Source: CAVVEC01 sp963770485 (GTDB lineage: Bacteria > Acidobacteriota > Terriglobia > Terriglobales > Acidobacteriaceae). Taken from it: a DNA stretch of 64,000 nucleotides. The notes under the pieces were generated by a model. It did not search any database. It saw only the letters and a program-made list of their open reading frames with translations, and was not told the origin of the DNA. The translations under genes and the position numbers were made by a program. Within the stretch, counting starts at the first letter, position 1; each line of letters begins with the position of its first letter. Of the stretch, positions 1-8,638 are shown piece after piece. The stretch spans positions 124,001 to 188,000 of the forward strand of contig CAVYPX010000012.1 of the NCBI GenBank assembly GCA_963770485.1. The letters run 5' to 3'.

Positions 1-1
1 G

Positions 2-946
2 GCGCTGATGGCGGGCAATGTCGGACTTCTGAAGCACGCGTCCAATGTTCCGCAGTGCGCGCTCAGCGTAGAAGATGTCTTTCGCCGGGCAGGATTTCCC
101 GGAGGGACTTTTCAAACCCTGCTGATCGGCTCGCAAAAAGTGGACCGAATTCTTGCCGATCCTCGCGTAGTGGCGGCGACGCTCACCGGCAGCGAACAAG
201 CGGGGATTGACGTGGGAATCGGGGCCGCAAAGAGAATCAAGAAAGTTGTGCTCGAGCTCGGCGGTAGCGATCCCTTTATTGTGATGCCCAGCGCGAATCT
301 CGAAGAGGCCGTTGCCACTGCGGTGAAGGCGCGCATCGTGAACAACGGCCAGTCTTGCATAGCGGCCAAGCGCTTTATCGTGGCTGAGCCGATTGCGGAA
401 GAATTTGAACACAGATTCGTGAGCCGGATGGAGGCACTCAAGATTGGTGATCCCCTCGACGAAAGCACCGATCTTGGACCTCTGGCTACCGCCGATGGTC
501 TCAAGAGTCTCGATCAGGAAGTACAAAAAACAATTGCACTCGGCGCGCGAGTGTTGACGGGCGGCAAGCCAATCAAGGCCTCCGGTAACTTCTACGCGCC
601 TACGGTCTTGACCGATATTCCGAAAGACTCGCCCGCGAATCGTGACGAACTATTCGGTCCGGTGGCTTGTGTCTTCCGGGCGAAAAACCTGGACGACGCG
701 ATTCGTCTGGCCAACGACAGCCGGTTCGGCCTGGGAGCCAGCGCCTGGACCAACGATGAGCGGGAACGCGAGCGTTTCATCAACGATCTTGAAGCCGGCA
801 TGGTTTTCATCAACCGGATGGTCGCTTCCGATCCCCGGCTTCCTTTCGGCGGTGTAAAACAGTCGGGGCATGGCCGGGAGTTGGGGCCTTACGGGATTCG
901 CGAATTCGCAAATATCAAGACGGTCTGGATCCAGGACTCGAAATAA
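2..946 (+). CDS. NAD(P)-dependent aldehyde dehydrogenase, succinate-semialdehyde type (5' partial)
   Basis: The reading frame is open from the first bases, so the N-terminal third (cofactor-binding part) lies outside the window. The visible 314 residues hold the catalytic half of an aldehyde dehydrogenase: the general-base Glu in LELGGSDPF, the nucleophile in NNGQSCIAAKR, and the C-terminal LPFGGVKQSGHGRELG and IREFANIKT motifs. The GQSCIAAKR context is typical of the succinate-semialdehyde dehydrogenase (GabD-like) branch; it would oxidise a semialdehyde to the acid with NAD(P)+. It ends 128 bases before a FadR-type regulator gene, followed by a hydroxyacid dehydrogenase and 2-oxoacid dehydrogenase genes, so it probably belongs to the same catabolic locus. 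Substrate is not certain. Confidence 0.9.
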   Translation, partial: ALMAGNVGLLKHASNVPQCALSVEDVFRRAGFPGGTFQTLLIGSQKVDRILADPRVVAATLTGSEQAGIDVGIGAAKRIKKVVLELGGSDPFIVMPSANLEEAVATAVKARIVNNGQSCIAAKRFIVAEPIAEEFEHRFVSRMEALKIGDPLDESTDLGPLATADGLKSLDQEVQKTIALGARVLTGGKPIKASGNFYAPTVLTDIPKDSPANRDELFGPVACVFRAKNLDDAIRLANDSRFGLGASAWTNDERERERFINDLEAGMVFINRMVASDPRLPFGGVKQSGHGRELGPYGIREFANIKTVWIQDSK

Positions 947-975
947 ATTGCCGTGAACCCGAGCTTCTGGTATTT

Positions 976-986
976 TGGTCGGACCA
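976..986. promoter_or_regulatory. Probable FadR/GntR-type operator
   Basis: The 11-base perfect palindrome TGGTCGGACCA lies about 90 bases upstream of the regulator start at 1075. FadR-subfamily GntR regulators commonly bind TGGTnnnACCA-type sites, so this is most simply the autoregulatory and pathway operator. Binding is inferred from the motif only. Confidence 0.6.
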
Positions 987-1074
987 CCATACCCTGATGC
1001 CACAACCTAGAAATAGGCGGATGTTTGGTATAGTAGCTAGACCACTGGCCTCCCCAGTGCCTAGGGAGAAATCC

Positions 1075-1797
1075 GTGTACAAGGCAGTTCGCACGTCGCG
1101 GCTCTACGAGCAAATCGTTCAGCAGATCGAAGAATCAATTCTCAAGGGCGCGCTCAAACCAGGAGACCAACTTCCCGCTGAGCGTGATCTGGCGCAACGC
1201 TTCGGCGTCAGCCGAACCGCGGTCCGGGAAGCGGTGAAGGCGCTTCGCGAAAAGGGATTGGTTGAGGCTTACTCGGGCCGCGGCACGTTCATTACGGATG
1301 GAACCTCGCAAGCGATCAGGCAATCTTTGGGATTGATGGCCAAGATCGGGCAGCCCGGCGGGTCCACCCATCTGGCTGAGGTGCGCGCAATTCTTGAGCC
1401 CGAAATCGCGGCGTTAGCCGCTACCCGCATTCAGGAACAGCATCTCGTCCTGATGCGAGAAGCGGTTTCGGTGATGGACCAGAAGCGGGACGATCCCGAA
1501 GCTTTCATTGAGGCCGATCTGGATTTTCATCTGTCCTTGGCTGAGGCCGCGGCGAATCCCCTGATCCTCTCGCTGATCGATTCCATTGTGGGGTTGCTTC
1601 GCGAACAGCGAATCCGCATCTTCCAGGTCGAGGGTGGCCCCGACCGGGGACAGTTTCATCACAAGCGCATCCTCGAGGCGATTGAGCAACGCAACGCCGA
1701 AAAGGCGCGTGAGGCGATGCGGGCTCACCTGCAGCAGATTCGCGAGGATTCCCGCGCCAGCGAAGCTCACCCTGCGCTTTCGAAGCCCACTTCGTAG
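1075..1797 (+). CDS. GntR family transcriptional regulator, FadR/FCD subfamily
   Basis: A 240-residue protein with an N-terminal winged helix (LYEQIVQQIEESI, PGDQLPAERDLAQRFGVSRTAVREA, GLVEAYSGRGTFI) followed by an all-helical FCD ligand-binding domain (ARTIL-type ILEPEIAALAA segment and a DLDFHLSLAEAAANP segment that carries metal/ligand residues). These regulators usually repress catabolic genes for organic acids until the acid binds. I chose the GTG at 1075 because AGGGAGA lies just upstream and the protein then starts right before the winged helix; an ATG at 997 is in frame but lacks a good ribosome site and would overlap the operator region. It lies between the aldehyde dehydrogenase and the hydroxyacid dehydrogenase genes and likely controls them. 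Confidence 0.9.
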   Translation: MYKAVRTSRLYEQIVQQIEESILKGALKPGDQLPAERDLAQRFGVSRTAVREAVKALREKGLVEAYSGRGTFITDGTSQAIRQSLGLMAKIGQPGGSTHLAEVRAILEPEIAALAATRIQEQHLVLMREAVSVMDQKRDDPEAFIEADLDFHLSLAEAAANPLILSLIDSIVGLLREQRIRIFQVEGGPDRGQFHHKRILEAIEQRNAEKAREAMRAHLQQIREDSRASEAHPALSKPTS

Positions 1798-1814
1798 TTT
1801 GGAGGCTGTAGCAG

Positions 1815-2696
1815 ATGGCCAACCTCGGTTTTGTCGGTCTCGGCGTGATGGGCAGCCAGATGGTGAGCCGCTTACTAGACAAGGGTCATATGGTAACTGG
1901 CTACAACCGAACTCGATCGAAGGCGCAGTGGCTGATCGACAAGGGAATGAAGTGGGCGGACTCGCCGTGCGCTGTCGCCGCAGGGGCTGATGTGACCTTC
2001 GCCATGGTCACAAACTCCGCGGCTCTCACCGCCATTGTTGAGGGGCCAAACGGGCTTTTGGCTGGCCTTGGCCCAGGCAAGATCTTTGCGGACATCAGTA
2101 CCGTAAGTCCGAGCGTGAGTCGCGCTTTTGCGGCCAAAGTTCGAGAAAAGGGCGCCGACATGGTGGATTGCCCGGTCTCCGGCAGTGTGACCACGCTGCA
2201 GGAAGGCAAGCTTTCAGTGATGGTCGGCGGACGTCGCGAAATTTTCGAGCGCGTGCAGCCTGTGCTGCAGGATATCGGGCCGAAGGTGACCTATGTGGGG
2301 GAGAACGGCCTCGCGCTGGTAATGAAGATCGCTACGAATCTCAGTCTCGCAGCGCAGATGCTGGCCTTCTCCGAAGGCATCTTACTTGCAGAAAAAAGCG
2401 GCATCGCCCGCGAGACTGCGGTCGACGTTTTGACCCACAGCGCTGTGGCCTCACCTATGATCCAGTATCGCGGACCGTTCGTCCTGCAGCAGCCCGAAGA
2501 AGCCTGGTTCGACGTGAACATGATGCAGAAAGACATGCTGCTGGCGCTGGAGTTGGGACGCCAAGTCGACGTTCCCCTGCCTACGACGGCCATTTCCAAT
2601 GAATTTCTGACGGCGGCACGCGGCATGGGTTGGGCGAAACTGGACTTCGCCTGCATGTTCGACGTGTTGGCACGAATGTCAGGGGTAACGAAGTGA
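1815..2696 (+). CDS. NAD(P)-binding 3-hydroxyacid dehydrogenase (3-hydroxyisobutyrate / tartronate-semialdehyde reductase family)
   Basis: A 293-residue beta-hydroxyacid dehydrogenase. The Rossmann motif GFVGLGVMGSQM is at the N-terminus, the substrate-binding segment DCPVSGSVTTLQEGKLSVMVGG is near residues 117-138, and the catalytic Lys is in the ALVMKIATNL helix. Members reversibly oxidise 3-hydroxyisobutyrate, or reduce tartronate or succinate semialdehyde. It starts 17 bases after the regulator and its TGA overlaps the GTG start of the E1-alpha gene, so it is translationally coupled to the dehydrogenase complex. With a semialdehyde dehydrogenase nearby, interconversion of a hydroxyacid and a semialdehyde is a reasonable reading, but the actual substrate is open. 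Confidence 0.88.
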   Translation: MANLGFVGLGVMGSQMVSRLLDKGHMVTGYNRTRSKAQWLIDKGMKWADSPCAVAAGADVTFAMVTNSAALTAIVEGPNGLLAGLGPGKIFADISTVSPSVSRAFAAKVREKGADMVDCPVSGSVTTLQEGKLSVMVGGRREIFERVQPVLQDIGPKVTYVGENGLALVMKIATNLSLAAQMLAFSEGILLAEKSGIARETAVDVLTHSAVASPMIQYRGPFVLQQPEEAWFDVNMMQKDMLLALELGRQVDVPLPTTAISNEFLTAARGMGWAKLDFACMFDVLARMSGVTK

Positions 2697-3691
2697 CGAT
2701 TGCCGTCGACAAGTCGCACGCCAATGCCGGGACCAAGCTCGAACCTTGGCTCCAGATGTTTCGGAAAATGGTAGCCATCCGCTTGTTCGAAGAGCAGGTC
2801 AACGAACTCTACACCCGAGCTCTAATGCCAGGGCTCGCCCACCTCTACGTAGGGGAAGAAGCAGTAGCGGTCGGGATATGCGAAGCGCTCCGGCGTGATG
2901 ACTACATTACCAGCACTCACCGCGGGCACGGACACTGTCTGGCCAAAGGCGCTGCGCCGGACCGCATGTTCGCCGAGTTGCTGGGCAAGGAAGCAGGCTA
3001 CTGTCGAGGTAAAGGCGGCTCGATGCATATCGCTGACCCTGCCACGGGCAACTTGGGAGCGAACGCCATCGTTGCCGGAAGCGTAGGAATCGCTACTGGC
3101 GCGGCGCTGTCCGCCAAGCGGCTTGGCAACGGCCGGGTCACGGTCTGCTTCTTCGGAGAGGGAGCTCTGGGACAGGGCGTTTTATACGAGGTGATGAATC
3201 TTGCGCAGCTCTGGAAGCTGCCCGTGATCTACGTTTGCGAAAACAATCTGTACAACGAATACACCCATTATTCGGAAACCACTGCCGGTGAGATTCCGGC
3301 TCGCGCAGCCGCGTTCGGAATGCCGGCGGAAAGTGTCGATGGACAGGATGTCCGCGCGGTGTACGCGTCGGCCACCCGCCTGGTTGACCGTGCCCGGGGC
3401 GGAGGCGGCCCAGCATTTCTGGTGTGCAACACGTATCGCTACACCGGACATCACGTCGGCGATATCAATCGTGAATATTACCGCTCCAAGCAAGAGGAGC
3501 AACATTGGAAGACCGAGCGCGACCCCATCAAGCTTCTGGCGAATTGGCTGATCGGACAGGGTCTTGCCGACTCTGCGCAATTTGACCGAATCTACTCTGA
3601 GCTTGAGGCCGAGATGAAGGCGGCCGTCAAGTTCGCTGTGGACGCGCCCTACCCCAGTCCGGAAGAAGTGGAGCAGGACGTCTATGCCTGA
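2693..3691 (+). CDS. 2-oxoacid dehydrogenase E1 component, alpha subunit (pyruvate/acetoin type)
   Basis: A 332-residue thiamine-diphosphate enzyme subunit. It shows GRGHG-type His segment STHRGHGHCLAKG, the GGSMHIAD segment, and the ThDP/Mg motif GEGALGQGVLYEVMNLAQLWKLPVIYVCENN. This matches PdhA/AcoA E1-alpha, which with E1-beta decarboxylates a 2-oxoacid (or cleaves acetoin) and passes the acyl group to the E2 lipoyl arm. The start is taken as the GTG at 2693, which overlaps the previous stop as GTGA; an upstream in-frame ATG at 2630 would cut deeply into the previous gene. Its end overlaps the E1-beta start by eight bases. The short 330-residue form and the lack of an E3 gene here resemble acetoin-type clusters, but that is not proof of substrate. 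Confidence 0.92.
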   Translation: MTIAVDKSHANAGTKLEPWLQMFRKMVAIRLFEEQVNELYTRALMPGLAHLYVGEEAVAVGICEALRRDDYITSTHRGHGHCLAKGAAPDRMFAELLGKEAGYCRGKGGSMHIADPATGNLGANAIVAGSVGIATGAALSAKRLGNGRVTVCFFGEGALGQGVLYEVMNLAQLWKLPVIYVCENNLYNEYTHYSETTAGEIPARAAAFGMPAESVDGQDVRAVYASATRLVDRARGGGGPAFLVCNTYRYTGHHVGDINREYYRSKQEEQHWKTERDPIKLLANWLIGQGLADSAQFDRIYSELEAEMKAAVKFAVDAPYPSPEEVEQDVYA

Positions 3692-4679
3692 AGCTAATCC
3701 CCGGGAATTGACTTTCGCGCAGGCGGTCCGGGAAGCGCTGGCGGAGGAAATGCGCCGTGATTCCCGCGTGTGCATTTTCGGGGAGGATGTCGCCGAGGCG
3801 GGAACGCCGTTCAAGGTGTTGTCGGGACTGGTCGAGGAATTCGGTACCGAGCGCGTGCTGGACACGCCGATTTCGGAAGCCGGCTTCACCGGTATCGCCG
3901 TAGGGGCTGCCATGACCGGCCTGCGACCCATAGTCGACATTATGTTCGGGGACTTCATCACCCTAACCATGGACCAGATGGTGAACCAGGCAGCGAAAGT
4001 TCACTACATGTCGGGAGGTAAGTGGAGAGTTCCCATGGTGATGCGGACCACGCTCGGGGCGACCCGTCGATCGGCCGCGCAACACTCGCAATCACTGCAC
4101 GCCTGGTTCAGCCATGTCCCTGGACTCAAGGTTGTGCTGCCGTCGACTCCGTATGACGCGAAGGGGTTGTTGAAGAGCGCGATCCGCGACGAAAATCCGG
4201 TTGTGTTCTTCGAAGACAAGATGATGTACAAGTCCAAAGGCCCGGTGCCTGCCGAGGATTACACCATTCCGTTCGGCGTGGCCGATGTGAAGCGCGTGGG
4301 CCGGGACATCACGCTGGTAGCGACCAGCAGCATGGTGCAAGTGGCGCTCGGGGCCGCGGATTTGCTCGATGAGGCCGGGATCAGCGCCGAAGTCATCGAT
4401 CCCCGAACAACCTGGCCGCTAGACGAGAAGACGCTGGTGGAATCGGCAAAGAAAACATCGCGGGCGATTGTTGTGGACGAGGGTTATGGCCGGTACGGGG
4501 TCACCGCAGAGATTGCCGCCGTGATCGCCGAAGGCGCGTTTTACGACCTGGACGCGCCGGTGAAACGAATGGGGGCCATGCACGTGCCCATCCCATTTTC
4601 GCCCCCTCTGGAAGATATGACCGTGCCCACGGACAAGTCGGTTTTCGAAGTGGCCAGGTCGTTGTGCGGCAAGTCGTAG
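3684..4679 (+). CDS. 2-oxoacid dehydrogenase E1 component, beta subunit
   Basis: A 331-residue transketolase-like subunit: FGEDVAEAGTPFKVLSGL near the N-terminus, DTPISEAGFTGIAVGAAMTGLRP with the catalytic Glu of ThDP activation, the DQMVNQAAKVHYMSGG segment, and a C-terminal transketolase-C domain (IDPRTTWPLDEKTLVESAKKT). It pairs with the overlapping E1-alpha gene to form the alpha2-beta2 E1 of a pyruvate-, acetoin- or branched-chain-type complex. After this gene the operon is interrupted by a 138-base palindromic repeat before the M24 hydrolase gene. Confidence 0.92.
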   Translation: MPEANPRELTFAQAVREALAEEMRRDSRVCIFGEDVAEAGTPFKVLSGLVEEFGTERVLDTPISEAGFTGIAVGAAMTGLRPIVDIMFGDFITLTMDQMVNQAAKVHYMSGGKWRVPMVMRTTLGATRRSAAQHSQSLHAWFSHVPGLKVVLPSTPYDAKGLLKSAIRDENPVVFFEDKMMYKSKGPVPAEDYTIPFGVADVKRVGRDITLVATSSMVQVALGAADLLDEAGISAEVIDPRTTWPLDEKTLVESAKKTSRAIVVDEGYGRYGVTAEIAAVIAEGAFYDLDAPVKRMGAMHVPIPFSPPLEDMTVPTDKSVFEVARSLCGKS

Positions 4680-4700
4680 AAAGTAGCGCCGGGACGGGTA

Positions 4701-4838
4701 GTGGCTCAGTTTGATTTGTCATCCCGAGCAGGTGTTCTTTGCGCAGCGAGAGCCTGCCCTGAGCGAAGTCGAAGGGGATCTGGGCGAGCCGCGCGAAGCG
4801 TCGCGCACTTGGCTCGCTTCCATTTAGACTGAGCCACT
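4701..4838. repeat. Dispersed palindromic element (MITE-like), family 1, copy 1
   Basis: A 138-base element bounded by AGTGGCTCAGT at its left end and ACTGAGCCACT at its right end (13 of 15 terminal bases pair). The interior carries CGAGC, GCGCAGCGAG, GGGATCTGGGCGAGCCGCGCG and TTGGCTCGCTTCCAT blocks that recur in the copy at 60184-60323. Copy 1 also has an inserted CCTGAGCGAAGTCGAAGGG block. It lies inside the catabolic operon between E1-beta and the M24 gene. Confidence 0.8.
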
Positions 4839-4880
4839 TCGCCAGAACGGCGGCGCTACAAAGATCATCAGGAGGTGCGT

Positions 4881-6227
4881 ATGGCACTACCAACTCACGG
4901 AACGATGGCCGTCGATTGGGAACAGCGAGTAGACTTCGACCGCTTGCGACGGGAACGTCTGGCGCGCGCCAAGCACCTGCTCGCCAAATCAGAGATGGGC
5001 GCGCTCCTCTGTTTTGACATGAACAATGTGCGCTATCTGACCGCGACGCACATTGGCAGCTGGGCGCAGGACAAGTGCAACCGCTTTACCTTGCTGCCGC
5101 AAAACGACGAGCCCATCCTCTGGGATTTCGGGTCAGCCGCCCGCCATCATCAACTTCACTGCCCCTGGCTGGGAGAGCGCTCGCGGCCCGGAATTTCCAT
5201 GCTGCGTGGCGCGATGTCGCCGGAAATGGGCCGTGCCGAGGACGTTGCCAAGAAGATCCGCATCGAGCTCGAAATGCGCGGCCTGCTCAAAGAACCGCTG
5301 GGCATCGACATCATCGAACCTCCAGTTCTTTTTGCCTTGCAACGCGAAGGGATCACCGTTGTCGATGGGCAGCAGCTCATGTCCGACGCCCGCGTAATCA
5401 AGACCCAGGACGAAATCTCATTGCTGAACATGTCGGCAATGATGGTGGACGCCGCTTACGACGAACTCTACCGCACCATGAAACCCGGTTTGCGCGAGAA
5501 CGAAGCGGTCGGGCTGGTGAGTAAAGTGTTGTATGACTTGGGCTCGGAGTACGTCGAGGCGGTGAATGCGATTTCCGGCGAGCGCTGCAATCCGCATCCG
5601 CACGTTTTTTCCGATCGCGTGCTCCGGCCCGGCGATCCTGTCTACTACGACATCCTGCATTCGTATATGGGGTACCGCACCTGCTATTACCGGTGCTTCA
5701 CCATCGGATACGCCTCACGCGCGATGGTGGATGCCTACAAGCGCTGCCGGGAATATCTGGATGCGGCAATCGAGTTGGTGCGCCCAGGCCGCACGACCGC
5801 TGAGATCGCGGCGGTATGGCCGAAGGCGCAGGAATTCGGTTTCCCGAACGAGGAATCCTGCTTTGCGCTGCAATACGGGCACGGCATTGGGCTCGCGATA
5901 TGGGAAAAGCCGGTCATCAGCCGACTGGTGTCGTTCGAGCATCCGCATGAGATCAAGCCCGGCATGGTGTTCGCGCTAGAAACTTTCTGGCCTTCGACGG
6001 ATGGCTGGAGCGCCGCGCGCATCGAGGAGGAAATTGTCGTCACCCCCACCGGCCATGAAGTCATCACGCGTTTCCCCGCGGAAGAATTACTGGTCGCGGG
6101 CGCGCATTATTTCACGGTCAACGGACCGCTGCCGACTACGCGCGAAAACGAGGCCGCACCGAGCCAGCGGGTCGTCGAGATGATCGAAGCCAGCGCCCGG
6201 ACCGAACGAGTCGGAGTACGGGATTAG
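4881..6227 (+). CDS. M24 (pita-bread fold) hydrolase, creatinase/prolidase superfamily, atypical active site
   Basis: A 448-residue two-domain protein: a creatinase-N-like domain (to about residue 170) and a C-terminal M24 domain. The start ATG at 4881 follows AGGAGG at ideal spacing. Aligned by eye to prolidases/PepP, the first Asp ligand is in VYYDILHSYMGY, but the second Asp is replaced by Cys (GYRTC), and the usual HGIGLxxHE becomes HGIGLAIWE, so a shuttle His is lost. The later Glu ligands (FALETFW, ARIEEEIVV) remain. Creatinase and ectoine hydrolase show that this fold can hydrolyse non-peptide C-N bonds, so this is unlikely to be a standard aminopeptidase. Its place between E1-beta and E2 genes suggests it supplies the pathway substrate; that is inference. 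Confidence 0.78.
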   Translation: MALPTHGTMAVDWEQRVDFDRLRRERLARAKHLLAKSEMGALLCFDMNNVRYLTATHIGSWAQDKCNRFTLLPQNDEPILWDFGSAARHHQLHCPWLGERSRPGISMLRGAMSPEMGRAEDVAKKIRIELEMRGLLKEPLGIDIIEPPVLFALQREGITVVDGQQLMSDARVIKTQDEISLLNMSAMMVDAAYDELYRTMKPGLRENEAVGLVSKVLYDLGSEYVEAVNAISGERCNPHPHVFSDRVLRPGDPVYYDILHSYMGYRTCYYRCFTIGYASRAMVDAYKRCREYLDAAIELVRPGRTTAEIAAVWPKAQEFGFPNEESCFALQYGHGIGLAIWEKPVISRLVSFEHPHEIKPGMVFALETFWPSTDGWSAARIEEEIVVTPTGHEVITRFPAEELLVAGAHYFTVNGPLPTTRENEAAPSQRVVEMIEASARTERVGVRD

Positions 6228-6258
6228 AGAGAAATTGTCAGTGGTCAGAAATCAGACT

Positions 6259-7437
6259 ATGGCCTTCAGCGTCGTCATGCCCGCTCTCGAAATGGCGCAG
6301 GAAACCGGCAAGCTCGTCGCTTGGCGGAAGAAGGAAGGCGAGAGTGTGGCCAAAGGTGAACCACTGCTGGAAGTAGAGACCGACAAGGCCGTGCTCGAAA
6401 TCGAAGCCCCTGCCGATGGCGTTCTCGCCGGCGTGAAAGTCCAGGCAGGCGCCGTTGTGCCGGTGGGCAAAACCATTGCATGGATTGTTCGCCCCGGCGA
6501 AGTCCCTCCCCCAGAGGTCGCATCGTCTGGCACTCCCACCCGGACCGCGACCGAAACCGCCCGCCCGGTCATGGCTGCCGCAACACCCGAGCAGCCGGCC
6601 GGGACGGGCGCCCGAATTTCTCCCAAGGCTCGTCGTCTCGCCAAAGAGCGCAATGTCGACATCAGCCACCTGCGAGGCTCAGGGCCCGGCGGAGAAATCC
6701 TGGCCTCGGACGTTCTAGCCGCGGCGGAAGCGCGCACCGCGGCCGCGTCCACAAACGTGGAAACACCGGGTTCAGTCGGACGGCTCATGGCCGAGCGAAC
6801 CACGCAGAGTTGGACCAGCGTCCCGCATTTCTTCGTCGTCCGCGAGATCGCTGCCGGAGCGCTTGTCCAAACGCGTGAAAAATTGGGACCGGCGATCGAA
6901 CAGGCGCTCGGAGCGAAGCTCACGCACACTGATCTTCTGATTGCGTTGGTGGCGCGCGTTCTGGTCAAGCACCCTCGTCTGAATGCAAGTTGGAGCCGCG
7001 AGGGCATTCGCCTTCATCCCGAGGTGAACATCGGTGTGGCCATGGCGGTCGAGGACGGCGTGGTCGCAACGGTGATTCCCAACGCGAACAATGCTGCGCC
7101 TGGCGACATCGCTGTGCAACGTCGTGATCTGGCCGAGCGGGCGCGTACCGGCCGTTTACGGCCTTCGGATATCGCGAGCGCCACCTTCACCATCAGCAAT
7201 CTCGGCATGTACCACGTGGATGCTTTCACCGCCATCATCAGCCCGCCGCAAGCTGCGATTCTTGCGGTGGGAAGCATCGCCGATCGCGTGGTGCCCGTCG
7301 ATGGAAAGCCTGGCATCCGGCCAATGCTGACGCTGACCCTTTCGTGCGACCACCGTGTCGTAGACGGTGCGCGGGCGGCGGCCTTTTTGAATGACCTTGT
7401 CGAAGCCCTTCGTGAGCCGGAGCAATGGCTGCGATGA
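6259..7437 (+). CDS. 2-oxoacid dehydrogenase E2 component (dihydrolipoyl acyltransferase)
   Basis: A protein of about 392 residues with three parts in order: a lipoyl domain (residues 1-76, lipoyl Lys in VETDKAVLEIE), an E3/E1-binding domain (RISPKARRLAKERNVDISHLRGSGPGGEI, around 120-155), and the catalytic acyltransferase domain ending in SCDHRVVDGARAAAF with the catalytic HRxxDG. It transfers the acyl group from lipoamide to CoA. Linkers are Pro/Ala/Thr-rich. Start is uncertain: GTG at 6241 and TTG at 6235 are in frame and closer to a GAGAG ribosome site, but the lipoyl-domain alignment fits ATG 6259. It closes the E1-alpha/E1-beta/M24/E2 operon; no E3 gene is present, so E3 must be supplied from elsewhere. 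Confidence 0.9.
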   Translation: MAFSVVMPALEMAQETGKLVAWRKKEGESVAKGEPLLEVETDKAVLEIEAPADGVLAGVKVQAGAVVPVGKTIAWIVRPGEVPPPEVASSGTPTRTATETARPVMAAATPEQPAGTGARISPKARRLAKERNVDISHLRGSGPGGEILASDVLAAAEARTAAASTNVETPGSVGRLMAERTTQSWTSVPHFFVVREIAAGALVQTREKLGPAIEQALGAKLTHTDLLIALVARVLVKHPRLNASWSREGIRLHPEVNIGVAMAVEDGVVATVIPNANNAAPGDIAVQRRDLAERARTGRLRPSDIASATFTISNLGMYHVDAFTAIISPPQAAILAVGSIADRVVPVDGKPGIRPMLTLTLSCDHRVVDGARAAAFLNDLVEALREPEQWLR

Positions 7438-7475
7438 CGATGCCGGCGCGGCGGTGCGCGTACGCGCCGGCATCG
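7438..7475 (+). terminator. Strong hairpin at the end of the dehydrogenase operon
   Basis: A perfect 13-base-pair stem (CGATGCCGGCGCG / CGCGCCGGCATCG) begins at the base after the E2 stop codon. There is no clear T-run, so it may be a transcript-stabilising or Rho-assisted 3' hairpin rather than a classic intrinsic terminator. The 170 bases after it hold a CCTGAGCGCAACCGAAGGG repeat block and no gene. Confidence 0.6.
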
Positions 7476-7644
7476 TAGTCTTGGACTCGCAAGCACACGT
7501 GGGGATAGCCGCGCAAGCCTGTCCTGTTTGCTGAAGCCCGTTGAGCCGCAAGTCCTGAGCGCAACCGAAGGGAACGTCGAAGGGGGTCCAGCCTCGCGCA
7601 GTCCGGCAGTTCTTCCTCCCGCGCCTGTCATAGAATAACCATTC

Positions 7645-8388
7645 TTGCCTGTTCCGGCTGAATTCGACCGCCTGCGTGTCGTCCTGGTAGCGACGCGCAA
7701 CCCTCTCAACATCGGGGCGGCCGCGCGCGCCATGAGCAACTTCGGCTTTCTTCACTTGCGAGTGGTGAACCCATACGAAGTGGCGTTCCGCGAAGCACGC
7801 TCCGCGGTGGGCGCTTCGGCTCTGCTCGCGAATGCGGAACAATACAAGAGCGTGGCCGATGCCGTGGCCGACTGCACACTGGTGGTGGGAACCACGGCAC
7901 GGCGTCACCGGGAATTGCATCATCCGCTGCGGCGGCTGGAACTCGGCGCGCGCCTCATTCGTAAGCAATTGGCAATGAGCCAGGTTGCACTTTTGTTTGG
8001 GTCAGAAAAAATCGGCCTCTCCAACGAAGCTCTCAGCCACTGCAACTGGCTGATGCGCATTCCGACCCGCGAAGAACACGGCTCGATGAACCTGGGACAG
8101 GCGGTCGCCGTCTGCTTGTACGAACTGATTCGCGATTCCAAAACCGTGCGCCAACTAGAGAAACCCGTGGCCGCTACTGCCGCCGAGGTCGAGCGCATCA
8201 CCGTGGTGCTACTCGAAGCGCTGCGCGCCAGCGGCTACCTGCATTCGAACCCCGCTGCTTCCGCGCGGGGGAAAGAGAAAGACAAAGTGCGTCGCCTCGT
8301 CCGGCGCCTCAACCTGCAGGCCGACGACGCCGAGGTCTGGCTCGGCATGTTTCGCCAAATTCTGTGGAAGAGGCGGTCCCAAAAGTAA
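7645..8388 (+). CDS. TrmH/SpoU family RNA 2'-O-methyltransferase (TrmJ-like)
   Basis: A 247-residue SPOUT methyltransferase. Family signatures are VLVATRNPLNIGAAARAMSNFGF with LRVVNPYE at the N-terminus (substrate Asn/Arg), the SAM knot LLFGSEKIGLSNEALSHCNWLMRIPT, and EHGSMNLGQAVAVCLYEL. This arrangement, plus a C-terminal helical extension of about 80 residues, is that of TrmJ, which methylates the ribose at position 32 of tRNAs. The start is a TTG at 7645; no upstream in-frame ATG or GTG is available, and methyltransferase sequence begins almost at once. It is a stand-alone gene. Confidence 0.88.
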   Translation: MPVPAEFDRLRVVLVATRNPLNIGAAARAMSNFGFLHLRVVNPYEVAFREARSAVGASALLANAEQYKSVADAVADCTLVVGTTARRHRELHHPLRRLELGARLIRKQLAMSQVALLFGSEKIGLSNEALSHCNWLMRIPTREEHGSMNLGQAVAVCLYELIRDSKTVRQLEKPVAATAAEVERITVVLLEALRASGYLHSNPAASARGKEKDKVRRLVRRLNLQADDAEVWLGMFRQILWKRRSQK

Positions 8389-8638
8389 GCGGATTGACAT
8401 CCTTTCCAACGGTTTTGTCCTGCCAATCTACCTGGAATTGATGAACTGGTTTCATAAATAGCTCTCAGGAAGGGCACGGTTCAGCCGGCCGCCCAGAGCG
8501 AATAAAAACGCGGGCGTTGGCCTCTGAGGTTCCCGCGGAAAACAGTGGAAATAAGCAGGGCTCTCGCTGGTCCGATTCCGATGTACAATGTCCGTCCTGA
8601 TTGGGTTTGCGCCGATTGGCAAACAAGGAGTGTTCAAC

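Noticed and set aside
2630..2692. ATG 2630 as start of E1-alpha
   Set aside because: It would overlap the previous gene by 67 bases; GTG 2693 gives a GTGA overlap and the right family length.
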